Assembly: GCA_947452295.1 (NCBI GenBank)
Contig: CANGCK010000035.1
Location: 1 to 37,106 of the forward strand
Direction: 5' to 3'
Length of the DNA: 37,106 nt
DNA from: Sphingobacteriia bacterium
GTDB lineage: Bacteria > Bacteroidota > Bacteroidia > Chitinophagales > Chitinophagaceae
Part shown: positions 16,398 to 25,591 of the stretch, piece after piece
How positions within the stretch are numbered: the first letter of the stretch is position 1
Layout: each line of letters starts with the position of its first letter
Made by a program: the position numbers and the translations under genes
The notes under the pieces: model-generated
Database searches by the model: none
Told to the model about the DNA's origin: nothing
The model's input: the letters and a program-made list of their open reading frames with translations, nothing else

Positions 16398-17054
16398 ATG
16401 CTTGTATCACAATTAATCAATACAAGTTTCCCAGCATTAAACATAACAGATAATGTGATGTTTGCCATGCAATTAATGGATGATTACGATGTACTTCATT
16501 TACCCGTAATTAATAATAATAAATATGTTGGTGTAGTAGGTAAAGACGAGTTATTAAATGAAGATGAAAACAGCGCATTAACCGAATTATATCAAATTCA
16601 ACCATTGATGGCTAAAAATGACGAACATTTTTTAACGCCATTGAAAACCATTGTAAAACACCACTTGTCGTTGTTGCCGGTTATAAATGAACATTCCGAA
16701 TTAATGGGTGTTTTATTAACCAAAGATTTATTGAGTGGCATATCATTGTTTTTAGGGGTTGAAGAAAAAGGCGCCATAATAGTATTAGAAACCACTAAAA
16801 ACAATTACTCGATAGGCGAGTTAAGTCGTTTGGTAGAAACCAACAACGCACAAATTACACAACTTAATACCTACTCAGAATCACCAACCGGGCTCATTAT
16901 CATAACCATTAAAATCAACCGGGTTGAAGTGTCGGATATAGTAGCCACTTTTCAACGATATGATTATATTGTTCGCTATTATTTTGGTGAAGAAGAATAT
17001 GCCAATGAATTAAAGGAAAATTACGAACATTTAATGTCCTATCTGAATATGTAG
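16398..17054 (+). CDS. CBS-domain pair protein with ACT-like tail
   Basis: The 218-residue soluble protein has two CBS motifs (about 1-55 and 68-122, each with the D..HLPVINNN / LLPVINE pattern). These are followed by an ACT-like segment (about 127-195: GAIIVLETTKNNYSIGELSRLVE). CBS pairs bind adenosine nucleotides, and ACT domains bind small effectors, so a sensing role is likely. No catalytic domain is present. In Bacteroidota such a gene commonly sits beside nadK, as here (57 bp to nadK). Its direct partner is not known. Confidence 0.87.
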   Translation: MLVSQLINTSFPALNITDNVMFAMQLMDDYDVLHLPVINNNKYVGVVGKDELLNEDENSALTELYQIQPLMAKNDEHFLTPLKTIVKHHLSLLPVINEHSELMGVLLTKDLLSGISLFLGVEEKGAIIVLETTKNNYSIGELSRLVETNNAQITQLNTYSESPTGLIIITIKINRVEVSDIVATFQRYDYIVRYYFGEEEYANELKENYEHLMSYLNM

Positions 17055-17111
17055 GAAGGTGCCATGTGAAAAGTGAAATTCTAAAGTATAAAAAACAATA
17101 ACTTTAAACAC

Positions 17112-17990
17112 ATGAAAGTAGCAATCTATAGTCGTGGTTTAGATATAGCACAAGAAAATCCATTGTTAATATTATTGGAAGAATTGCGAAAATATGATAC
17201 GCATATTTTACTTTTTCATTCATTGAAAGAACAATTACATATACCGCAACGCCTCACCGAAAAATTAGAAGTATTTAGTAACTCCGAAGAATTAGATGAA
17301 TCGGTTGATTGCCTTATTAGTTTGGGGGGAGATGGTACTATGCTCGATTCTGTTACCCTGGTTCAACAGAAAAACATCCCCATATTGGGAATTAATTTTG
17401 GTCGGTTGGGTTTTCTGGCAAGCATTAGTCGCGATGAGTTAAGTTTTGCAGTAGATGCCTTGGTAAACCACACTTTTCTTATCGACAAACGTACCCTCAT
17501 TCACTTAGATGCCAACATTCCTATGTTTACCAATGCTCCTTATGCGCTCAATGAATTTACCATTCACAAGAGAGACACTTCTCCCATGATTAAAATTCAT
17601 ACTTATATGAATGGAGAATTTTTAAATACCTATTGGGCAGATGGATTAATTGTTGCAACACCCACAGGATCAACTGGTTATAATTTAAGTTGTAACGGCC
17701 CTATTGTTTTTCCCGAATCATCAAGCCTGGTAATTACTCCAGTAGCGCCTCATAATTTAAATGTACGTTCTATTGTAATACCCGATAACAATGTGGTTTC
17801 ATTTGAAATAGAGGGTAGAACAGATCAAATTATCTGTACAATGGATGCCCGCAAAGAAATTGTACCCAAAACAGTACAAGTGGCTATTAGAAAGGAAAAT
17901 TTCAGCGTAAATTTGGTTCGTTTAAATGAAAACACCTTCCTTTCTACCCTAAGATCTAAGTTAACATGGGGGCTCGACAAAAGAAATTAA
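17112..17990 (+). CDS. nadK: NAD kinase
   Basis: ATP-NAD kinase of 292 residues that makes NADP from NAD. The GGDG motif is at 72-75 (ISLGGDGTMLDS). The second family block NEFTIHKRD, the substrate-binding region DGLIVATPTGSTGYNLS, and the C-terminal SFEIEGRTDQIICTMDAR segment are all present. Length is normal for the family and it is cytoplasmic. It sits between the CBS protein and the DUF6089 gene, an arrangement familiar from related Bacteroidota. Confidence 0.96.
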   Translation: MKVAIYSRGLDIAQENPLLILLEELRKYDTHILLFHSLKEQLHIPQRLTEKLEVFSNSEELDESVDCLISLGGDGTMLDSVTLVQQKNIPILGINFGRLGFLASISRDELSFAVDALVNHTFLIDKRTLIHLDANIPMFTNAPYALNEFTIHKRDTSPMIKIHTYMNGEFLNTYWADGLIVATPTGSTGYNLSCNGPIVFPESSSLVITPVAPHNLNVRSIVIPDNNVVSFEIEGRTDQIICTMDARKEIVPKTVQVAIRKENFSVNLVRLNENTFLSTLRSKLTWGLDKRN

Positions 17991-18053
17991 CAAATTAGTT
18001 TAAATTTTGGCACTATTTTACATAAAAATTCGTTCATTTCTAGCCGATTTACG

Positions 18054-18878
18054 ATGAAAAAATTTGGATATATATTAATTTTATTTATTTGGAACAATGC
18101 CCAAGCTCAACTACTAAAAAGTTTTGTGCACAATGCTGAGTTTGGTATTGGCGCAGGAGCAGGTCATTATTTTGGAGACATCAATACCAATGCGGGTTTA
18201 AAAAGCCTCAATTTTGCGATGGGTGGTTTCATAAGAAAACAAATTTCCAATTATGTAAGTCTTCGTGCCTATGGCGAATACAGTTTTCTGGGCTATTCCG
18301 ATATTTATAGCAGCAACCAATTTCAAAAAGCGCGAAACCTTAGTTTTAATACCAATATATTCGAAGCAGGTTTATCTCTCGACTTAAATTTTTATCGATT
18401 TCAACCCGGTTTCGAGGGTTTTAACTTTACTCCTTATGTAGGAGTAGGTTTATCGGCTTTCTATTATAACCCATATACTTATTTAAATGGTCAACAAATT
18501 TTTTTAAGACCAGTGGGAACCGAGGGGCAGGGTAGTGCTATATACCCAGGCAGAATTAAATATTCATATACTGCCTTTAGTTTACCACTTACTGTAGGAG
18601 TTAAATATGCAATTAATCAACAAACCAATGTATTTGCAGAAGTAATGTACCGCTTTACTACCACCGATTATTTAGATGATGTAAGCGGTTATTATGCACC
18701 CGATGCATTTCCCGATCATAATTCTACAGGTTATTTATTGCAAGATAGAAGCTATGAATTAGGCACACCAATTGGCGTTAAAGGCCGTTTAAGGGGCGAT
18801 CCTACCAAAAAAGATGCTTTCGCTACCTTCAAACTGGGACTCACTTTTAATATTCAAACCTATGTTTGCCCTAAATAG
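18054..18878 (+). CDS. DUF6089-family outer-membrane beta-barrel protein
   Basis: The 274-residue protein has a signal peptide ending at AQAQ (about residue 19). Repeated amphipathic beta-strands follow, e.g. GIGAGAGHYFGDIN, YTPYVGVGLSAFYYN-like segments and QTNVFAEVMYRF. It belongs to the DUF6089 barrel family that is commonly found beside uppS and bamA in Bacteroidota. The final residues (FNIQTYVCPK) form the closing strand. Function is unknown; an envelope role is suggested by location and neighbours. Confidence 0.85.
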   Translation: MKKFGYILILFIWNNAQAQLLKSFVHNAEFGIGAGAGHYFGDINTNAGLKSLNFAMGGFIRKQISNYVSLRAYGEYSFLGYSDIYSSNQFQKARNLSFNTNIFEAGLSLDLNFYRFQPGFEGFNFTPYVGVGLSAFYYNPYTYLNGQQIFLRPVGTEGQGSAIYPGRIKYSYTAFSLPLTVGVKYAINQQTNVFAEVMYRFTTTDYLDDVSGYYAPDAFPDHNSTGYLLQDRSYELGTPIGVKGRLRGDPTKKDAFATFKLGLTFNIQTYVCPK

Positions 18879-18933
18879 TAGTAAAAGTGGAGCCTTTTAT
18901 CGTATTTAAATCCATATTAACAGCCGATTTTGT

Positions 18934-18941
18934 TAATTTTG
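18934..18941 (+). promoter_or_regulatory. Candidate -7 promoter box for uppS
   Basis: TAATTTTG fits the Bacteroidota TAnnTTTG element and lies 17 bp before the uppS start codon. The upstream -33 TTTG is not clear (TTTA near 18905), so this is a partial match. Confidence 0.4.
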
Positions 18942-18958
18942 CAACCTAAATTACCCCC

Positions 18959-19723
18959 ATGGTTCAAGAATCTACCATTTTTACTAAAATAGATAAAGAG
19001 CGATTGCCCGCTCATATTGCTATTATTATGGATGGTAATGGGCGATGGGCTCAAGAAAAAGGGGAAGATCGCTTATTTGGCCATTTCCATGGGGTAGAAA
19101 GCGTAAGAGACATCGTTGAGGCTTCTGCAGAAATTGGCATTCAATACCTAACTCTTTATGCTTTTAGTACCGAAAACTGGGACCGCCCGCAGCAAGAAGT
19201 AGATGGTTTGATGATTCTCTTGGCTGATACCATCAATAAAGAAGTTCCTATATTGAATAAAAACAATATTCGTTTGCGTATGATTGGAGATATGCAAATG
19301 CTTCCGGAATTTGCTCGTAATGGCATGCAAGAAGCAATGGATAAAACCAGTCAGAATACAGGCCTCAACCTTATAATGGCATTGAGTTACAGCAGTAGAT
19401 GGGAATTGGTAAATGCGGTTAAAAATATTGGATTAGCTGTTCAGGCAGGTACCATCAATCCCCAGGATATAGATGCCCAAACATTGCAAAATCACCTCAA
19501 TACCAGCGAATTTCCTGATCCGGAATTAATGATTAGAACCAGTGGAGAACACAGAATCAGCAACTTTTTATTGTACCAATTGGCATATGCCGAGTTGTAC
19601 TTTACCAATACACGCTGGCCCGAATTCCGTAAAAATAATTTGTATGAAGCTATTATCGATTATCAATCGAGGGAACGAAGATTTGGAAAAACAAGCAAAC
19701 AAATACAAGCAAACAACCAATAA
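18959..19723 (+). CDS. uppS: Isoprenyl (undecaprenyl) diphosphate synthase
   Basis: Cis-prenyltransferase of 254 residues that builds the C55 lipid carrier for peptidoglycan and other envelope polymers. The N-terminal signature HIAIIMDGNGRWA holds the catalytic Asp25. Next come YLTLYAFSTENWDRP and the C-terminal substrate motif LMIRTSGEHRISNFLLYQ, then YAELYFTNTRWPEF. In the usual RTSGE-x-R-x-SNF motif, all key residues are kept. Length is typical. It is followed after 149 bp by bamA, in keeping with a conserved envelope-biogenesis neighbourhood. Confidence 0.96.
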   Translation: MVQESTIFTKIDKERLPAHIAIIMDGNGRWAQEKGEDRLFGHFHGVESVRDIVEASAEIGIQYLTLYAFSTENWDRPQQEVDGLMILLADTINKEVPILNKNNIRLRMIGDMQMLPEFARNGMQEAMDKTSQNTGLNLIMALSYSSRWELVNAVKNIGLAVQAGTINPQDIDAQTLQNHLNTSEFPDPELMIRTSGEHRISNFLLYQLAYAELYFTNTRWPEFRKNNLYEAIIDYQSRERRFGKTSKQIQANNQ

Positions 19724-19872
19724 ATTGAATAAATAAACATAATTTTTTTAAACTTAGGCGATTTAACAAACAGTTTTAATAATTCGGGTTAAATTGCCCC
19801 GTTAAAAAAAACAAAATTAATTGCAGCACGCACGGAGCTATAAAACCGGCAAAAGACCAAACAAGAAACGGG

Positions 19873-22608
19873 ATGCAGAAATTGATTAAATTACCATTAT
19901 TAGCTTTAGTTGCTTTGTTATTTATACAATCAGCCATTGCCCAGAACATTACTGATACTTCCATCACCTCTATTGAGGCCGATTTGATTAATTTATTTAA
20001 TCAAAAAACACCAAAAAAGTATAAGATAGCTGCTATTGTAGTTACCGGTAACAATTTTTTTGACGAAAACTTGCTTATTTCTATTGCCAATTTAAATATT
20101 GGTGATGAAGTAACTATTCCCGGTGGCGACCAATTTTCTAAAGCAATTACCAAACTTTGGGCACAAAACTATTTTAGTGATGTAGCCATTTATATCACCA
20201 AAGTAAAAGGGAAAGAGATCGAAATTGAAGTTACGGTTCAAGAAAGACCCCGTTTGTCTAATTTTTACTTCAAAGGAATACCAAAAGGACAAGCAGATGA
20301 CATCCGCGGAAAAACCGGACTGGTACCCAATAGAGTAGTTACCGAAAACATGAAAATCACTGCATCAGAAGTAATTAAAAAATTCTATGCAGAAAAAGGA
20401 TACAGAGAAACAATCGTTAAAGTGGCCGAACATAAAGATTCTGCTCGAAACAATACACTATCACTAGAATTCAATATAGACAAAGGCCCCAAAATTAAAA
20501 TCAACAACATCAATTTTGGTAACAACTCGGTTGAAGCTGCAAAACTCAAAAAACAACTGAAGGGCTCGAAAGAAAAATCCCGTCTTACGCTCTTCCCTCA
20601 GTCCGACATTGCAAAAATTGTTATTCCAGATCATTATACGTTTGACGAGTACATGAAAGAAAAAGGGTTTCTTACTTTCACTAAAACCAAAAAAGTACTC
20701 GATCCATATGTAAGAATAAAACTATCGTCAGCAAAATTTGACCAGAAAAAATACAACGAAGACAAAGAAAGTCTTTTAGAATACTACAATACCCTTGGTT
20801 ATAGAGATGCGGTAATTGAAAAAGATACCGTTTACAGTATTGGAAGAGGTAATTTGAATATAGATATTAAAATGAATGAGGGTCGAAAATATTACTTCGG
20901 CAACATTACCTGGAGAGGGAATACCAAATATTCAGATTCCATTTTAACTACTATTCTAGGAATAAGAAAAGGCGACATTTACAATCAAGAAACGCTTAAT
21001 AAAAAACTAGGAAAAACCTCATCCCCAGACGGTGGTGATATTAGTGGTTTATACCAAGATGATGGTTACCTGTTTTTTAGAACAGAGCCCATAGAAACCG
21101 CAGTGTACAACGATACCATTGATTTTGAAATTAGACTGATAGAAGGCCCACAAGCTACTATTAAAAATGTAAGAATTACTGGCAACGACCGTACCAAAGA
21201 ATACGTTATCAGAAGAGAAATTAGAACAATTCCAGGTGAAAAATTCAGTCGCCAATTATTGATTCGTTCTGTACGTGAATTGGCACAGTTAAATTATTTC
21301 AATCAAGAAAAAATTACACCGAACCCTGTTCCTAATCAAGAAGATGGTACAGTTGATATAAACTATAATGTAGAAGAAAAATCGAGTGACCAATTGGAGT
21401 TAAGTGCTGGTTGGGGTGGTGTAATTGGTTTAACCGGAACATTAGGTATTTCTTTTAACAACTTTTCTGCTAAAAACTTATTTAAAAAAGGAGCTTGGGA
21501 TCCATTGCCAATGGGCGATGGCCAAAAATTAAGTCTACGTGTTCAAAGTAATGGTAAAGCATTCCGTTCTTATAACTTCTCGTTTACTGAGCCATGGTTA
21601 GGTGGTAAAAAAAGAAACGCGTTAACCGTTAGCGTATTTAATACTAAATATGGCCAAACCTACGATCCGGTTACAGGAATGTATAATCCAAGTGTAGCAG
21701 ATACAAGATATATATCTACAACTGGTGTTACAGCAAGTATTGCCAAACAGTTAAAATGGCCAGATGATTACTTCTCTTTATCAATGGGTATTAACTTTAC
21801 TCGTTATAAATTAAGTAATTATGCTATTGACCCCACCAACTTACCTGGTTTTGATAACGGAGCAGTAAATAACCTAAACCTTAGAATTGCTTTACAACGG
21901 TCTTCTATCGATCAACCAATGTTCCCAAAAACAGGGTCTAATTTCTTAGCCAGTTTACAAATAACACCGCCATATTCTATTGTTGATGCACAAATTAATC
22001 CGTCTGATAACCCATACAAATGGATTGAGTACCATAAGTGGAGATTTAATGGAGAGTGGTTTGTTCCTTTGGGAAAACCACATGGAGAAGATCGCAATAA
22101 ACAATTTGTATTGCGATTTGCAGCTAAATACGGATTCTTAGGACGTTTCACGGAAAGCTTAAAAGTATCTCCATTCGAGCGCTTTCAGGTGGGAGATGCC
22201 GGTTTAACCAACCAGTTTGCCTTATTGGGATACGATATTATTGCACACAGAGGATTCCCTGTTTACGATAATTCAAACCCCAAAATAAATCCCGATCAGC
22301 AACGTGCTAGTCAATATTTTACTATATTCAATAAATATACCATGGAATTGCGTTACCCGCTTAGCTTAAACCCTAGCAGTACCATTTTCGCCCTAGGCTT
22401 CTTCGAAGCAGCCAACGGCTGGTATAGTTTTAAAGACTATAATCCATTCCAGTTAAGAAGATCAGTGGGCATAGGCATGCGCTTTTTCTTACCTATGTTT
22501 GGTTTACTGGGCTTTGATTATGGCATAGGATTAGATAGATTTACAGGAACAAGTACCATGAAGGATGCTGCTCGCTTTACCTTTATGTTAGGCTTTGAAC
22601 CGGAATAG
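19873..22608 (+). CDS. bamA: BamA outer-membrane protein assembly factor
   Basis: Omp85 protein of 911 residues that inserts beta-barrel proteins into the outer membrane. A signal peptide ends at AIAQ (about residue 24). Tandem POTRA domains occupy about 45-495 (e.g. IAAIVVTGNNFFDENLL, FGNITWRGNTKYSDSIL, IKNVRITGNDRTKEYVI). The barrel covers about 505-911, with the Omp85 surface motif region near FRSYNFSFTEPWLGG. The last strand ends FTFMLGFEPE, so the usual terminal aromatic is three residues from the end. The two Skp/OmpH periplasmic chaperone genes directly downstream support this assignment. Confidence 0.96.
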   Translation: MQKLIKLPLLALVALLFIQSAIAQNITDTSITSIEADLINLFNQKTPKKYKIAAIVVTGNNFFDENLLISIANLNIGDEVTIPGGDQFSKAITKLWAQNYFSDVAIYITKVKGKEIEIEVTVQERPRLSNFYFKGIPKGQADDIRGKTGLVPNRVVTENMKITASEVIKKFYAEKGYRETIVKVAEHKDSARNNTLSLEFNIDKGPKIKINNINFGNNSVEAAKLKKQLKGSKEKSRLTLFPQSDIAKIVIPDHYTFDEYMKEKGFLTFTKTKKVLDPYVRIKLSSAKFDQKKYNEDKESLLEYYNTLGYRDAVIEKDTVYSIGRGNLNIDIKMNEGRKYYFGNITWRGNTKYSDSILTTILGIRKGDIYNQETLNKKLGKTSSPDGGDISGLYQDDGYLFFRTEPIETAVYNDTIDFEIRLIEGPQATIKNVRITGNDRTKEYVIRREIRTIPGEKFSRQLLIRSVRELAQLNYFNQEKITPNPVPNQEDGTVDINYNVEEKSSDQLELSAGWGGVIGLTGTLGISFNNFSAKNLFKKGAWDPLPMGDGQKLSLRVQSNGKAFRSYNFSFTEPWLGGKKRNALTVSVFNTKYGQTYDPVTGMYNPSVADTRYISTTGVTASIAKQLKWPDDYFSLSMGINFTRYKLSNYAIDPTNLPGFDNGAVNNLNLRIALQRSSIDQPMFPKTGSNFLASLQITPPYSIVDAQINPSDNPYKWIEYHKWRFNGEWFVPLGKPHGEDRNKQFVLRFAAKYGFLGRFTESLKVSPFERFQVGDAGLTNQFALLGYDIIAHRGFPVYDNSNPKINPDQQRASQYFTIFNKYTMELRYPLSLNPSSTIFALGFFEAANGWYSFKDYNPFQLRRSVGIGMRFFLPMFGLLGFDYGIGLDRFTGTSTMKDAARFTFMLGFEPE

Positions 22609-22653
22609 TAGAAAAATAAAAAGTCAAAATTTAAATGTAAAAAATATAAACTC

Positions 22654-23172
22654 ATGAAAAAACTTATTGCACTATTAGTTACAGTGGGTTGTTTATCGCT
22701 AATGGCATCTGCTCAAGAGCGTTATGCCATTATTGACACCAAGTATATTTTAAATAAAATACCGGAATACAAAGAATCCGACAAAAAATTGCAAGCATTA
22801 GGCGAACAATGGCAAAAAGAAATCGACGATAAACAAGCTGCGCTTGATAGAATGTATAAAAACTATGAAGCAGAGCAGTTTATGCTTACGGATGATCTAA
22901 AAAAGAAAAGAGAAGACGAATTATTTGTAAAAGAGAAAGAAGTACGTGAATTACAAAAGAAACGCTTTGGATTTGAAGGCGATTTGTTTAAAGAACGTCA
23001 AAAAATGGTAAAACCTATCCAGGACAGAGTATATAACGCTATACAAAAAATTGCTATAGCAAAAGTTTATGATTTCATCTTGGATAAAAGTGAAGGAATT
23101 ACCGTTATATTTGCCGACCCAAAGCTCGACAAAAGCGACGAAGTGCTTAGGGAAATGGGTATTAAATATTAG
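22654..23172 (+). CDS. Skp/OmpH-family periplasmic chaperone, copy 1
   Basis: The 172-residue protein has a signal peptide (MKKLIALLVTVGCLSLMASAQ). A short beta segment (RYAIIDTKYILNKIPEY), a long charged coiled-coil pair (about 45-115) and a returning beta region (VYDFILDKSEGITVIFAD) follow, which is the OmpH/Skp layout. Skp proteins hold unfolded outer-membrane proteins in the periplasm for BamA. It starts 45 bp after bamA, and a second family member follows after 32 bp. Confidence 0.92.
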   Translation: MKKLIALLVTVGCLSLMASAQERYAIIDTKYILNKIPEYKESDKKLQALGEQWQKEIDDKQAALDRMYKNYEAEQFMLTDDLKKKREDELFVKEKEVRELQKKRFGFEGDLFKERQKMVKPIQDRVYNAIQKIAIAKVYDFILDKSEGITVIFADPKLDKSDEVLREMGIKY

Positions 23173-23204
23173 TTAACCAACAATCATCAATAAATTTCAT
23201 AAAA

Positions 23205-23798
23205 ATGAAAAAAGTTCTATTTGTGTGTGGGATTTTTGCTGCTACATTTCTTTCGATGAATAGCGCAAGTGCACAAACAACAAAAATTGGATATTTTGAA
23301 GAGCAATCTGCGCTTTCACTTTTCCCGGGAATCACAAAAATCGATACGCTAATGAATAGCTATAGAGTAGATTCTCTACAAGTTGAGTATAATTACACTA
23401 TTGCAGATTATCAGCGTAAAGACAGCACTTTCAAAAAAGATTCTGCTACTATGCCTGCTAAAGCAAGAGAATTAGCTGTAAGAGACTTAATGCAAGTTCG
23501 TTACAAATTGGTAAACTGGCAACAATACCAAGAAGAACTAGAAAGATACAAATACGAGCAGTTAGTAAACCCATACAGATTAAAGTTAGCTGAAGCTTTA
23601 GCTGCAGTTGTTGCTGAGCAAAAGTATACTTTGGTTTTAAAGGCCGAAACACTTTCTCCTTATGTACAACCACCATTATTAGACAACCTAACAATTCGTG
23701 TTGCACAAAAATTAAAATTACCTTTACCTAAAGAAATTGAAGATGCTTGGAAAGCTGCAACCAGTGGTACTCCAGTAGCTAAACCTGCAGGTAAATAA
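23205..23798 (+). CDS. Skp/OmpH-family periplasmic chaperone, copy 2
   Basis: The 197-residue protein has a signal peptide ending near ASAQ (residue 24) and the OmpH/Skp fold pattern: KIGYFEEQSALSLFPG at the N-terminus, a helical arm region (about 60-130), and YTLVLKAETLSPYVQPP as the returning strand. It differs clearly from copy 1 and has a Pro/Lys-rich C-terminal tail (SGTPVAKPAGK). Paired skp genes after bamA are common in Bacteroidota. A strong terminator follows, which closes the bamA-skp-skp unit. Confidence 0.9.
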   Translation: MKKVLFVCGIFAATFLSMNSASAQTTKIGYFEEQSALSLFPGITKIDTLMNSYRVDSLQVEYNYTIADYQRKDSTFKKDSATMPAKARELAVRDLMQVRYKLVNWQQYQEELERYKYEQLVNPYRLKLAEALAAVVAEQKYTLVLKAETLSPYVQPPLLDNLTIRVAQKLKLPLPKEIEDAWKAATSGTPVAKPAGK

Positions 23799-23820
23799 GT
23801 ATATTTATAAAATAATATTA

Positions 23821-23861
23821 AAAAAGACCCGTCTGTATTTTTTACGGATGGGTCTTTTTTT
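23821..23861 (+). terminator. Rho-independent terminator after the bamA-skp operon
   Basis: The stem AAAAAGACCCGTCTGT pairs with ACGGATGGGTCTTTTT across a T-rich loop, with two G-T pairs, and is followed by an unbroken T tract. Confidence 0.85.
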
Positions 23862-23901
23862 ATGAGCGATGTTTTTTAAATTGCCATTAGCTTTTACCCG
23901 C

Positions 23902-23930
23902 TTTGTTTGGCTTTTAATTTTTTAATTTTG
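23902..23930 (+). promoter_or_regulatory. Candidate promoter for murI
   Basis: TTTG at 23902-23905 and TAATTTTG at 23923-23930 are separated by 17 nt, matching the Bacteroidota promoter consensus. A second TAATTTTG at 23936-23943 lies in a short direct repeat but is too near the start codon to be the main -7 box. Confidence 0.5.
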
Positions 23931-23947
23931 ACTTTTAATTTTGACTT

Positions 23948-24772
23948 TTGAAAGCACCAATTGGCATTTTTGATAGTGGATATGGCGGATTAACTATTTT
24001 AAAGGAAGTTGTAAATCAATTACCTAACTACGATTATTTGTATTTGGGTGACAATGCTCGTGCACCATATGGAACCAGATCTTTCGAAACCGTTTACCAA
24101 TATACCTGGGAAGCTGTACAATGGTTTTTTAATCAAGGATGCGAACTAGTTATATTGGCTTGTAATACCGCCTCTGCAAAAGCATTGCGAACTATTCAAC
24201 AAATAAATCTCCCACATTTATACCCCACAAAACGAGTATTGGGGGTAATAAGGCCAACAGCAGAAATCATAGCCCACTACTCAACTACACAAAATATTGG
24301 CATATTGGCTACAACAGGAACTGTAAACAGCGAGAGCTATTTATTAGAAATTCATCACTTTTTTGAAAAAACTAAAGTGTACCAAGAAGCTTGTCCAATG
24401 TGGGTGCCGCTCATAGAAAATGGTGAATATGATAGTCCAGGTGCTGATTATTTTGTTCAAAAACACATCCAGCAATTATTGCAGCAAAATCCTCAAATAG
24501 ATACTATTTTGTTGGCTTGTACCCATTATCCGTTGTTAATACCTAAAATAATGGAATTTGTTCCCTCACATATAAAAGTAGTACCCCAAGGCAAAATCAT
24601 AGCCGAAAGTTTAGCAGATTATTTAATGCGTCATCCTGAAATAGCCGAAAAATGCGCCCAAAATAGTCAAATAACTTTCTGTACAACCGACTCAACTGTC
24701 GATTTTAACCAAAAAGGGGCAATTTTCTTTGGAAAAACTATTAAATCTCAACATATTCTGTTGGGTCAATAA
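23948..24772 (+). CDS. murI: Glutamate racemase
   Basis: Glutamate racemase of 274 residues that supplies D-glutamate for peptidoglycan. The N-terminal IGIFDSGYGGLTILKE contains the conserved Asp-Ser pair. The two catalytic cysteines are Cys72 in LACNTASA and Cys191 in LLACTHYPLL. The start is TTG at 23948, which gives the usual short N-terminus before IGIFDSG; no ATG is available nearby. It is cytoplasmic. It follows the terminator of the bamA-skp unit and has its own promoter-like sequence. Confidence 0.95.
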   Translation: MKAPIGIFDSGYGGLTILKEVVNQLPNYDYLYLGDNARAPYGTRSFETVYQYTWEAVQWFFNQGCELVILACNTASAKALRTIQQINLPHLYPTKRVLGVIRPTAEIIAHYSTTQNIGILATTGTVNSESYLLEIHHFFEKTKVYQEACPMWVPLIENGEYDSPGADYFVQKHIQQLLQQNPQIDTILLACTHYPLLIPKIMEFVPSHIKVVPQGKIIAESLADYLMRHPEIAEKCAQNSQITFCTTDSTVDFNQKGAIFFGKTIKSQHILLGQ

Positions 24773-24783
24773 CAATAATTTCC

Positions 24784-24791
24784 TAATTTTG
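24784..24791 (+). promoter_or_regulatory. Candidate -7 promoter box for rpmH
   Basis: TAATTTTG matches TAnnTTTG and would give a leader of about 75 nt before rpmH. No exact TTTG is seen at the -33 position, only TTGG. Confidence 0.4.
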
Positions 24792-24871
24792 CCATCCTTT
24801 CACAAGCGGCAGTATGGTGACTGAAGCAATGAAAAGAAACCAAATTTAAGGGCTAGTAAAAAAAATTATCA

Positions 24872-25027
24872 ATGAAACGTACATTCCAACCACACAAACG
24901 TCGTCGTAAAACCGTACATGGTTTCCGCAAACGTATGGAATCTGCAAACGGCCGTAAAGTATTGGCAAGCCGCAGAAAGAAAGGTCGTAAGAAACTTACA
25001 GTTTCTAGCGAAAAAGGATTGAAATAA
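24872..25027 (+). CDS. rpmH: 50S ribosomal protein L34
   Basis: A 51-residue, highly basic protein starting [20 protein letters not shown] and continuing with [20 protein letters not shown], the unmistakable L34 sequence. It is part of the large ribosomal subunit. The C-terminal extension [11 protein letters not shown] is slightly longer than in E. coli (46 residues), as is common in this phylum. It lies upstream of rnpA and yidD in the classic order, but a terminator hairpin separates it from rnpA. Confidence 0.97.
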   Translation: MKRTFQPHKRRRKTVHGFRKRMESANGRKVLASRRKKGRKKLTVSSEKGLK

Positions 25028-25077
25028 TTCATAGTACCCTTTGGGTAATACCAAAGCACTTCAATGATTTAAAATAT

Positions 25078-25107
25078 AAGCCTCGTCTATATCGACGAGG
25101 CTTTTTA
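25078..25107 (+). terminator. Terminator or attenuator between rpmH and rnpA
   Basis: AAGCCTCGTC (25078-25087) pairs with GACGAGGCTT, with a short AT-rich loop, followed by a T-rich run. It would end most rpmH transcripts, limiting read-through into rnpA and so matching the large difference in demand for the two products. Confidence 0.8.
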
Positions 25108-25122
25108 CTTTTGAGCAATATT

Positions 25123-25536
25123 ATGCCAGGTATAGCCAATACTTATAAAAGAAGCGAAAAGCTTAAAAGCCGCAAGGCCATGGAGCACTTGTTTGCAAAA
25201 GGCAAATATTTTACCATATTCCCCATCAAAGTATTTTATACTACTCAAAATATTAGCACCCCTATACTAACGCAACAAGCAGATTTACATGCCGGAGTAG
25301 GAGTTAGTTCCAGAATTTTTAAAAAAGCAGTGCAACGAAACAAAATAAAACGATTACTTCGTGAAGTGTATAGAACAGAAAAACAAGCATTGCAATCAAC
25401 AGTTCAATCAGCCAATCAACCCCTATCGGTTTTCTTTTTATACATAGGCAAAGAAATGCCACTGTTTACCGATTTACAACATGCAATGAAAAAATCGCTT
25501 GAACGGCTTGAGAGTAAAGTAAAAATCCAACCGTAA
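25123..25536 (+). CDS. rnpA: Ribonuclease P protein component
   Basis: A basic protein of about 137 residues that helps the RNase P RNA trim the 5' end of tRNAs. The N-terminal YKRSEKLKSRKAMEHLFAKG, the central GVGVSSRIFKKAVQRNKIKRLL with the RNR motif, and the REVYR segment are diagnostic. The ATG at 25123 is chosen; a TTG four codons upstream (25111) sits next to the terminator. The RNase P RNA gene is not in the window. Confidence 0.93.
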   Translation: MPGIANTYKRSEKLKSRKAMEHLFAKGKYFTIFPIKVFYTTQNISTPILTQQADLHAGVGVSSRIFKKAVQRNKIKRLLREVYRTEKQALQSTVQSANQPLSVFFLYIGKEMPLFTDLQHAMKKSLERLESKVKIQP

Positions 25537-25591
25537 AATTTACAAAGAATCGAAAAATAAATAATCGTTAGACAACACTAAAAAAACAATA

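Noticed and set aside
24853..25059. Minus-strand open frames over rpmH
   Set aside because: They are the antisense shadow of the unmistakable L34 coding sequence.
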